A stretch of DNA of 64,000 nt from Triplophysa rosa. Taxonomy: Eukaryota; Chordata; Actinopteri; Cypriniformes; Nemacheilidae. Made by a program: the position numbers and the translations under genes. The DNA is taken from contig NC_079907.1 of assembly GCF_024868665.1 (NCBI RefSeq), forward strand, positions 21,175,796-21,239,795, read 5' to 3'. Under the pieces are notes generated by a model. That model had not been told where the DNA came from. It saw nothing but the letters and a program-made list of their open reading frames with translations, and did no database searches. Positions 12,801 to 24,800 of the stretch are shown piece after piece. Every line of letters begins with the position of its first letter. Position 1 is the first letter of the stretch.

Positions 12801-15800
12801 ATGTATATTAAAATTGTATTGTGTATTAATTGTACAAAAATAAAAATAGTTGGGACTAAAAATGGCCCTGGAACAGCCCAGCACACCCCCGTACATCTGG
12901 TCTGTTCGCGATAACGGTGCCCCAGACAGCCAGTCCGATCCTGGTTCGTCAAAACTGGTCAAAACATAGTTTTAACATGCTAGCTAATATTATTTGTTAT
13001 TTGTTTCGCTTGTTATCATAACTCAACTAATCTAGAGGGACTCTTTTCTTTGGGGAGGTCTACCAGCAGTTACGTTTGGGACACAAAAGTGCACCTGCAC
13101 AGTAACGTTTGTTTATGTTGTTGCTATTAAAACCGCCTATTGACCCTACACATAATATCCACGAGCATGACATCATCGCTTTCACACTTGAGTGTTTTTG
13201 GGGTTTACATGGATAAGATAACGGCATAGTTACGGTCTAGTATAAACAGCCTCTTTGTTTGTCTCCCATGTTATATCGGGCTCTTATCGGCCAACCAGCC
13301 ACAGTTCCACAGTATGGGTATCAGCAACATTTTGGTGGACCACTTGATCCAACAGTACAGAAAACTCGTCCACATGAGAGTCTAACCTGCGATTTGGCAT
13401 GACCATGTTTGACCATGTGGTTTCTTTGAAAAAGCAAAGTTACTTTTAAAATGCTGTCTGGAAAGTGTCTACATTCATGTTTCTTTTCTATGACTGCTGA
13501 TTTGATGCAGGTGGCGAGCTGTGCCTATGATGTTTCTTGGCATACGCCAGGGGTTTGGCCTCAGATGGGGCGTTATTGGTCTGGGTTGACAAATGAAAGG
13601 TAAAGAAATGTCTGGCCAAGTATGATGTAGCCAGAGCGAAGTAGGTGGAATGAGCCAAAAATCCACAGAACAAAACGTTAGCCTGCTAAATATTCACAGT
13701 ATAATTCTGAAGAGAAGATAATGGATCAATTCTGGTTTTTAAGGTTGTTTGGTAATTTAGTCTTGGATACTTACATGATCTCCTGGTTGAGGTCTCATAA
13801 GTGAAACTTGGTCATATCCACGGCGGAAAAGAGCCAGAATTGCATCAAGTTTACCCTGAACATAAACAAATCGAGTTATTAAACACTGCACTAAAAAAAG
13901 ATCGCAAAGATTATAACGCGCTTTAAAAATGAACAAAGGATGGTGTGAAAATGACCAAACTATTTTACCCTAATGGGAGAATACCACTTCCTGTCTTGAG
14001 CTTGTTTTCTGCCCTCTGTTCTTCTGGGCTTGGGTTCAAATGGTTCAAACTCTTGCTCGGGCATCTTTATCACAGCATTCTTGGGTTTTTCGAGTTTAGC
14101 ACCTTCCTCGGTAGATCCTTTCCCTCCCCATCGAACCTGGACCATATGACACAAACATTAAGTAATCTTATCCGAGAAAAGCTCAAATCAGACCAAGGAA
14201 TCTTAATCAGTGCCAAACGCATGTTTTTCATTTTTTTCCTGAGATGTTTTCATGACTTCTAGGTCAGTTCTAGAAGTTTGAACTGATAGTGTTTGACATC
14301 TGGAAGTATCGTGCTACACGCTTCGGTCTCCACACGCTTTAACAAAAATCTACATTCCCCGGATATATGCAGTCAGACATTTGGGTGGAAGGATCTTCCA
14401 AACCACATCAGCTGAATCCCTGTCTACATCAAAGAAATTCTTAAATTCACAGCCTGCCCCTTGACTTACAGCTGTCAATGCTCCTACTCTTTGTCTTACA
14501 CAAACAGCTTTGTCTGGTTAAGTCTAATTCCAGGTATTTGAAAAAATAATGGTTAAGGCATGGCGAAAGTTTCCAAGACCTTTCAAAAAAATAAAAAAAG
14601 CTGAAATTGATTTCATCAAAAAAACTCATACTGAAATGACTTGGAACTACTGTAATAATTTATTAAAGAAACAATTTAACCAAATATGAAAATGTATTTA
14701 CTCTAATGTCATCCCAGATGTGTAAGACTTCCTACAGTTAAATAAAAACAAAACATTTCATTTAAACGCTGTCTTTTTAAGATGGCGAAGCTCCAAAAAA
14801 ACACATCCATCACCATTAAAGTAATCCAAATGACTCCTGTGTGTTAATATGCGCCTTTAGAAACTAAGCAATTCGTGAGAAATAACAATGAGTACCTTGA
14901 GCTGTGATCAAATAATGATGAAAGTAGTGTGTAGAAGTCAAAGGGACACCTCACCCAAAAATGAACATTCTGTCATCATGTACTCACCTTCGAGTTGTTT
15001 CAAATCTGTATAAATGTCTTAGTTCTGATGAACACCGAGAAAGATATTTGGAAGAATGCTTATAACCAGACATACAGTATGTTGCCCCCCATTGACTCCC
15101 ATAGTAGGAAAAAATACACTGGTAGTCAAAAGTGCCCCAGAACTGTTTGCTGTCCTACATTCTTCAAAATGTCTTAAAAACAAGTAAAAATAAATTGTTC
15201 CTACTATGGGGGTCAATGGGGGGCAAGATCTGTTTGGTTATAAGCATTCTTCCAAATATCTTTCTCTGTGTTCATCAGAACAAAGAAACGTATACACATT
15301 TGGACAGAATTTGATGACAGAATTTTCATTTTTTGGGTAAAGTAGCCTATCCCTTGTATTCATTGTCATTGTAAAATACATCAAGCTAGTTTTGTTGTTC
15401 TTGTGAAGAAATACCCACTTCCATTCTTTTAATTCCTCCAACTCCTCGACCTCCATAATATGATGCATCTACTGTTGGCCATTTCTTCTTTGGCATTCCA
15501 TCTTCATCATCTGACTCCTGACGATTATACATGGCAATACTTATTGTTTGACATGTTTGAATGTCTGCTGGCCAAGCTTGTTAAGAAGCCACCAGCATCA
15601 AAAGCACAGCATATTCAAGGGACTTCAACCTTTCTAAAAACACTGAGGTATTATGACACAGAGTACCATCTTCTGTGCTAGTTATAAAATAAATCACTAA
15701 CATCATCTATGGTGCAGTCAACACATTAGACATTGGGATGAGGGAACCTTTACATAAAAAACTGTTTCGAAAAAATCCTCTTCTAGTGGGTGAAACTGTT

Positions 15801-18800
15801 ACTCACCGGCTCTGGTGGTGGAGGAGGAGGAGGTTCTTTGATCACCTGCGGAAAGAAATATTTAGTCAGGCAGGCATATAGACATTGCCAAAACACAAGT
15901 AATATTATATGCCATATTCAAAATCGCAAGCCACATTTCATTAAAATCTGTTCAGCTGTCCGATCACTCCACTTAAGTCTTTACCACAAATCTATAGGCC
16001 CTGGTTTATTGTCACAATACTGGAAGATCTGCGATAGGATACATTACGTTTTTTTCAGATGATAGCAGGTAATTCAAATGCTAAATGAGGCAAAGACTTA
16101 CTACAGTGCAGCAAAGCGGCCAGAACCACCACATGAACAACACAGCCAACAACAGAAACAAAACCAGTAGGGTGATCAGGAGGATAGTGCCATCAAACTG
16201 AGAGAGAGAAACAGAAAAGAGAGGCAGAGATTATCAACAGAACACTGTATGTTTCGAGGTAGGACAACCTTTAAATTCAGTCCACTGACACACTAGACTG
16301 AAATCTGAAATGAATAAAATATAACTTTTTAAGATATTTGGGTCAGACTTCCATTTGTGCACCCCCAAAAATGACTTTCTTACTTAGTATGTTTGTCTTG
16401 TTTTCCAGTACAAATGTCTAAAAATTCTTGATGAACAAAATGACCTCAGAAAATAAGTCTTGTTTTAAGACAAAAAATAAGACATTTCTGCGAATATTTG
16501 CTTAGAACAAGCAAAACAATCTGCCAATGGGGTGAGAAAAATAATCTTGAATTAAGGTTTACCTTTTTCTTGGTCACTAAATTCAAGATTATTTTTCTTA
16601 CCCCATTGGCAGATTTTTTTGTAAAATTCACTGAAATGTCTTATTTTTGTTCTAAAAACAAGTTTTATTTTCTTGGGTCGTTTTGCTCATCAAGAAAACG
16701 CATCTTGATTCAAGAATTTTTAGACATTTGTACTGGAAAACAAGACAAACATACTAAGTAAGAAAGTCATTTTTTGCAATGTGTTTTTTGATTATTTTGA
16801 TGCCTTAGTAATTATAATGAGTGAGTGGGTGTGGCCAGACTTTTGACAGGTAGCTGATGAAGGACTTTATACAGGTTTGGTAGAACCTTGGGGGGGGATA
16901 ATTCATGACAGAATTTTTATTTTTGGGGGGGTATTCCTTTGAAATGGCGAATAGTCATAAATAGTCAATACCATAGAAAATATTGAAAAGTACCACGATA
17001 CCACAGTAATACCATCTGATAGTACAGTATAGTGTAATATTACAGAAAAGGCGGCGATCGCAATGAATATTTAAAATGTCTAGAGAGGAAGCTTTGTAAA
17101 GTTATTTTGTGGGGTGAGCAAAAAGTCTGCTGCTTCAAAATCAGAGACAGAGACTTTTGAGGCCCTCGATGTAAGTGTGTGTGTGCGTTGCTATGGGGGA
17201 TGGTGAACTCAGTTTCATGATGAAAGGGACGGCCTGCATGGATACGATGAGGGGAGAACAGAAGAAAAAGAAGGGAAAGAGATCTAGATTCTATTACACT
17301 AACGCAGAAATTGTACATTCAATACAATTTTACACAAAAGTATTTTTTACAGTGCTTAACATTATATAAAATCAGCTTCACAAGAAAATACATATGAAAA
17401 AATTAGGGCTGTCAAAAGATTAATCGCGATTAATCGCATCCAGAATAAAAGTTTGTGTTTACATAATACATGTCTGTGTACTGTGCATATTTACGTTGTG
17501 TTTATAATCACATACACATACATGTACATGCATATATTTAAGAAAAAATTAAAATATAAAAATGAATAAACGTTTATATGTAATTTAAGTTATTGGTTAA
17601 TATAAATAATACGTCTCAAAATATTATGAAATATATATACATTAATGTATATGTTTTTGTATTTATAAATACAAATTAATATGCACAATACACGGACACA
17701 TATTATGTAAACACAAACTTTTATTCTGGATGCGATTAATCGAGATTAATCGTTTGACAGCCCTAAAAAAATATATACAGTATAACAGATATGGAATAGA
17801 ACATATCTCATTTTTGCAAATTTTATTGTCCTCATAGATGGATTATATTTGACTAAAACAACAAATACTGTATATTTTTCTGAGACTGTCAGTCATTCAG
17901 TTTAGTTTATTAATATGACAGATAACTGCTTCCAGACATGTCAGACTACATAAACAAAGATTTTAAATGTAATGATACAATGACACAATAAACTAATTAC
18001 ATTGGCGATTATATTTAATAAAATACACAGACGCAAATAACATTTAAATGTGACACTTCTGTCTGCTGATGTCATTAGCTGGGTGTGTTTGTGGATGTGT
18101 TTGTAGTCAGACTTACACACTCTGTTGTGGTTATGTGTACGGAGCTGGTGATAAATGACAGACCCTCATTCATGCTGACTTGCAGGTACACCACCCTAAA
18201 ATGCAAAAGACCCACATTAGTCACTTTAAAAGCCAGCAGGATCTTTTAACATTGCACAAAGAGTGAAAAACATATGCCCAAAAGATTTACAGAGTATTAG
18301 ACAAATGTGCCACGTTTTTTGTTAAGCTTTTTTCTAAATAGAAGAGTTTGCAGATCTTTTGTTATGGGGAAAAACGTTTACAGAGCTCAGCGGGGTGCTG
18401 GTTAACTTTTGTAGCAGTCAGCTGCCTGGCGTTCCAAACATTCGATAAAAAAGCAGCATTCAAAATGTTTAACATTCCCCCACGAGGTTTCTTTCTTTAC
18501 AAAACAGGGTCCGAAACGAAACAGAGGCCAAGTTTGCTCTTTTGACAGATAAGCTCATCCTTCCCTGATGTGGAGCATCTACTTTAGCTTAGGTCCACAT
18601 TCCTCTGTGCACAAAAACAGACCGAAATGACGGAAACACACTCTGCCAACTTTGCATGTTTGTATATGTAGCTAAGCATGGGATAATGTACAGTCGGCAA
18701 GTCATTATCACAAAATAAACACTCGACATGTAAGCCTGGTAAGCTAAAGTGGTTTATTTTGCGATAATGACTAGCCGACTTTACATTATGCCTGCTATTA

Positions 18801-21800
18801 ATCAAGAAAATTGTACATACTGTGTTACAAGATCATGTGAGAAGAAAGAGACTGCGAAGTGCTATAAGAAACGCAAAACCGCAACAGTGTACGAAATATG
18901 AAAACACCCAGAAAGATGTTTATTTAATATACAAAAATATTTGACCAGAATGACGCAAGAGACCAATCAGAACTCTTATCAATACTCCTGAATCCGAAAA
19001 AACAATTTATCGAGTCTTGTTGCTTTTTACAGTAGTACGTGGCAAAGCATAATACAAATATTCAAGATAACAAGCAGACTGGGAGCTGTCACAGATTGAC
19101 AGCTATACATCATTAAAGGTCACCCCCAAATCTGTTCAACACAAAAGAAGATATTTTAAGAAATGTCCACGCAAGGAAGTCAATGTGGTCCAATATTGTT
19201 CGTTTACCAAACAGTTTGTATGAGGGTGAATAAATGGTGAAAGAAGTTTCATGTTTGGGTGAACTATCCCAGTAATTTAGTTTTAGTGTGGACAATTATA
19301 AAAAGATAATGGGTTTTAATGTGTTCTCTTGTCTCTTCCGATGTAGACACTGAGTGAGAGTTGGGATGGGTTGCTTTTGTTGATTGTGAAACATGAGGCA
19401 TATACCTCAGACCACCTATTCACTCAAGTACTGCATGTTTAGCCGGACCACCCCACTACGGTATGGGGACAAAATGTCCCCACAAAGATGGCAATATCCA
19501 AAATCCTTGTCCTTGTGGGGACATTTTTTTGTCCCCATGAGGAATCAAGCTTATAAATCATACAGAATTAACTTTTTTGAAAATCTAAAAGAGCAGGAAG
19601 TTTTTTGTGATCTTTAGGTTTAGGGGGTGGGTTAGGGGTAGGGAATATGATATACAGTTTGTACAGTATAAAAACCATTGCGTCTATGGAATGTCCCCAT
19701 AAAACATGGAAACCCAACATGCGTGTGTGTGCATGTGTGTGCGTGCTTGTGTGTGTGTGTGTGCGTGCGTGTGGGAAGGGTAAACCCTATGGTATGGGGA
19801 CAAAATGTCCCCACAAAGATGGCAATATCCAAAATCCTTGTCCTTGTGGGGACATTTTTTTGTCCCCATGAGGAAACAAGCTTATAAATCATACAGAATT
19901 AAAATTTTTGAAAATCTAAAAGAGCAGGAAGTTTTTTGTGATTGTTAGGTTTAGGGGGTGGGTTAGGGGTAGGGAATATAATATACAGTTTGTACAGTAT
20001 AAAAACCATTGCGTCTATGGAATGTCCCCATAAAACATGGAAACCCAACATGCGTGTGTGTGCATGTGTGTGTGTTTGTGCGCATCCGTGTGTCTACGTC
20101 TATGTGTGTTAGTACGTGTGCATATTGTGTGTGTGGATTGTTTTGGATGTGGGTATGTCTGTCTTCTGTGTTTTCACCTTTTACTTGTTTTTACATGAAT
20201 AACTTTAATTGTTTTGCTTATACTCAATACGTCTCATGTACAGCTGCTTTGTAACAATGAAAATGGTCAAACGCGCTATATAAATAAAGTTGAGTTGAGG
20301 AACTAGAACTTGAGAAGAACTAAACAACTTTAGTTTACTAGTTTCACCTGCACTTTATAATGTCCAAACAACCAGCCAACTTTATAAACAAAATGGCTCT
20401 TGACACAGTGGGCTTTGAATTTACAGTACAGTACATGGTAAAAATAGCTACAAGATTTACTTGATTTTTTTTGCACAGTAAATTTTACTTACGTTTTTGT
20501 GTCATGTTTTTGCACACAGTTTTTTAAGTAAAATTTACTTTAAAAAACTATGTAGTGCGAAAGAACAAGAGGACCCTTTGTTTTTAAGTGAGCCGAAAGA
20601 AGAGGTGCTTAAACTCAGTGTGGGAGAAAATATGGAACTTCTCGGGTCTAGGGAAGCAGTAAATGGACAGAAGGAAATAATGCATGAGGAACAAAGAGAA
20701 ACAGAGGGCGTGGGTTGTATCAACACGATGTGAACGATTTAGAAGAACCATCAGAATTTATGGCTCCTCACAAGCAAAACAGAGAGTTTGGCAGGAAGTG
20801 GAATGTGACCTTTGACAGAGATCATAAACATGGTCTAATGCATGGCAGACCTACATGTATCTGGCCACCTTCATAACAAACGCACTTACTTTCCAACTTC
20901 ATCTATAACAGGCGCTGGGCACAGTAAGAAAGTGTCTTCCACGCTCGCAGGCTTCTCATCTGGTAACAGAAAAAGAATATGTTCAGTAAAGCAAATCAAA
21001 AAGAGATTCCTTTGGTATAAATGCAGATTTAAAAGCCATGTGTTATTTTCAATATGATGAAGTGCTTTGGCTGTTTGTGGAAATATGTTAGAAAGAAAAC
21101 TCACTGAGCGTTACGGTGTCATTGATTTTAAAGCTGCACCGGACCTGGTCTATGTTTCTGGCGTGTCGAAAACCATTACCTCTCACCACCACTTGAAATG
21201 ACTCTGGAACACAGATTCCCACGGTTTTCACTTAAAGTAACGACAATAAATCTTCAAATATTACATCTCATTACGTCATTTCCCTGCTAAAATATTAGCT
21301 TCTCCGTCTTTAAGCTAATTGGTTAGCGTCTTCCTGTTGAAATAATCAGAGATCAAATAACAGGGAAATAGAAACCACAATAATATATTTGTTCTTTTGA
21401 GTAAATCTGTTTGTCAGATGGTCATATTCTACAATATTTTTTTTCCAAAGATTACTTTATGAAAGCTAAATCATGTGTGTTACAGTCAAATGCAATGGAA
21501 ACTTAGACAAATGAACTTAATCTTTAAGTTTTATTTATTTAAATTCGGCATGAAAATCCAAAATCCCGAAATAAAAAACCCAGACATATTTACAATAAAC
21601 ATATAAATAATAAATACAGTATATACAATAAATAATGTTGTTCTTTTTTTGTTTGTTTTTCATACCTCCAGCACATACACTAGATGGTTCCGCTGCCAGG
21701 ATCTCGATACAAGATTTTTTGATGATCTAACAGACAAAATGACATTTCAATCCAGTCAGCTGAATATGAAATGCATCTTTGAGAGCAGTTTTTAATGAAT

Positions 21801-24800
21801 CTTCCACATAGGCAGTAGAAGAAAGGTTTAGTTTACCGAGTCAATCATTCCTCTCAAGGCCTGGAAACCTCCCAGGACAGGAAACACATGCTTACTGGTG
21901 TCTGCTATGGTAGCCAGCTAAAGCAACACAAACACAAGTTTATTTACCGCTGACCTAAGCTTCTATTGGCTGGTTTGAGCTGTTCTGACCATAAAAAGAA
22001 CTTGGGTTCACTGTTTTACATTCTCCGGTAACAACATACAGTATTTGAGCGTATCGGAAGTATGTTACACTGACATATTTATTGACGCTAAAATAAGCTT
22101 CATTATACACTACTATACTTAAAAGAACATTGTTGTCTTCATCACCTGTGTCTCATTGAAGTCTTTAACACCGACACAATATACAATTGCACCCAACGCC
22201 CGAGCTCGTGCTGCCTAGTTAGATATTGAGCACAGAAATGACAAAGATTACAAAACTGGATAGGCAAGGTGCTGTTTCTTTTCATTCAATATGTGAATGC
22301 AGAATGCTGAACATGGCTAGATCAGTTACCTCCTGTTGAGCAGCCACCAGCTGATGTTCCTGCAGTTCACCATCTGTCAAGGCAATTATGACACTAGCAG
22401 TTCCTGCAACGTGAAGATCAAATAATCAGGTGAGGATGACAAACTCAAACATAACCTGACCAGAAGTATGTGGACATCCCATCTGTATGTGCTTGTTGAG
22501 CGTTTGATTGAAAAACTGGCTATTAACCGTGAGCTAGTCCTCAGTTTTCACTGTTCTGAAAAGATGGGGATTGTTCCTATTTACACACAAGGGTCATGTA
22601 CATATGACGCGGGATAGACCCCTTCCACTGAAAGTGTTTGTCTAAATAGGTCATCTTGTTTTAGTAATGGGTCTACAGAAGCTGTGTATCCGCATCCTTT
22701 TGGCCGCATAGTATACTGAAACTGTAATGGAAAAAAAAATATTGAAAGATTACCAAAGTTTTCCAGGTGTATTTGTTGATTTGCCTGTGAATGAAGATAT
22801 TTAATACTGTTAGAATACAATCAAAACACGTTAAACAAAAATGAAAAGACGTTTTCATATTTTCCTACCTGTTCTAAACCAAGATGCATGAACGTATCTC
22901 CACCTGGACTCTCTCGTTTTAAAACATTAAGGCCTTTTCTTATAAACTCCCTTTGAAGAAAAGGAATCGAATGAACGAATAACGAGTCATGACAAATACA
23001 AAAAGTGCAATTTGAATAAGAAAGTGTGACGTCACTGCACCTGTTTTCGGTGAGTTTCATGATTGTGTTTCCTCTGGTTGAGAACACAATGAAAGACATT
23101 CGCAACAGTGGGCTGTGGCAGGACGAAAAACAGTTTAGTAAAGTGTACACTAACTTTATTATAACATTGATTTGTATGATGATCTGTGACATGCGCATGC
23201 TCTCAAAAGTAGGTCACGCTTAAATAGCTATGAATATTAACACTACTGTTCAAAAGCATCACTTTTTCATTTCTTATGAATATTTTTTTTAAAGATTGAA
23301 GAACGAAAAACTTATCAAAACAATAATGTGATGATGAGAATTATGTCGTGATTAAAGAACAAATCAAAACTTTAGTGTCTTTGCTACCATTTGCCTTGAA
23401 TTAGCAGAAATGGCAATTTATCAGCCAGTTTCTTCAAGTCTCACAATAATGCTTTTTAAACCATCTATGTTGAGCTCTTATTGGCTGCCTTTTCCTCATT
23501 ATTTAATCCAAATCATCCATTTCGAGAACTTTTTATTCAATAAAACATTAAACCATTTACATTAAACGGATGCTTTTGACCAAAGCAACATGCATACGAT
23601 GGAGCATTCTACATTATCTACGTCTTTATATAGCACAAGCACAACATTTAAAGTGATAGTTTACCCAAAAATGAAAATTCTGTTATAACACAAAGGAAGA
23701 TATTTGGAAGAATGTCAATAACCTAGCAGATCTCGTCCCCCATTTATTGCCATAGTAGGGAAAATAAATACTATGGGAGTCAATGGGGGACGAGATCTGC
23801 TCGGTTACTGACATTCTTTCAATATCTTCCTTTGTGTTCAACAGAAATTTATACAAGTTTGGAACAATCTGAGGGTGAATAAATGATGACAGAATTTTCA
23901 TTTTTGGATGAACTATCCCTTTAAGAAAAATCATTTTGTTCACCGTCTGGTTGTCAAGCTTGGTAGAACATGTTCACATGTAAACGTTTTAATACACATA
24001 TTAAAATGACACTGGTCTCAGCTTATTAAAAGCAAGTAAAAGAAAAGAGTTGCCAATATGCCAACTGACTTAAAGGGACAGTTCACCCAAAAATGAAAAT
24101 TCTGTCATCATTTCTGTCACGGTCCTGCCTTGTTCTTGATTTTCTAGTCGTGTGGCAGGATCGGGACAGATCCCTTATGTTTTATGTGAGAAAGTCATGG
24201 GTTGTTTACGTTTTTACATCCCATGTGCCTTCTCGTGTCTTGTCATTGGCCCCGACCCTCTCGTTTCATGTATTGCTTCCATGCCGTGTCTCATATTCCC
24301 CACCTGCCCTCGTTAATTATCCTTCGTTTGTCCTCCCTATTTAATGCCCTCATGTTTCATTGTCCTGTGCTCTTTCGTCAAGTTCGGTCGTGTTTCGTGT
24401 GTTCCGTTGAGTGAGTCTTAGTGTATTGGTCTGTGTGTTTTAGTTTACTTGTGACCTCCCTCACACCCTGTCCGGGAGTATTCGTGGAGCTTTACCTTGC
24501 CCAGTTTGTTTATTTTTATTACCCTACTCCGACGTTGTGTCGAGTCTAGTTTTGGTTATTGTTGCCCCCTCGAGGGAAGTATTTATTTCAAGTTTTCGTG
24601 TTTTAGTTCGTCCATTTAGACACCCCCTCGTGTGCATTTCCTTTGTTGTACGTTCTGTGTTCTGTTAAATAAATATCTCCTTGTATCACCCCCCGTCTGC
24701 CTGCATTTGGGTTCTTCTGCCACGCAGAAGAGTCGTAGAGTCTTGACAATTTTCTTACCCTAGAGTTGCTCCTAATCTGTATAAATCTCTTGGTTCCGAT

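Noticed and set aside
22581..22820. Minus-strand reading [12 protein letters not shown] looks like the GYRTASV region of ANTXR1 and might be exon 5
   Set aside because: No donor in the needed phase follows it. The segment at 22754-22784 has proper AG and GT signals, the right phase and the ANQQIHLEN match, and joins exon 6 correctly.
22821..23198. A single 125-residue ORF as one exon
   Set aside because: It is two real exons (23112-23041 and 22950-22869) plus read-through of the short intron between them.
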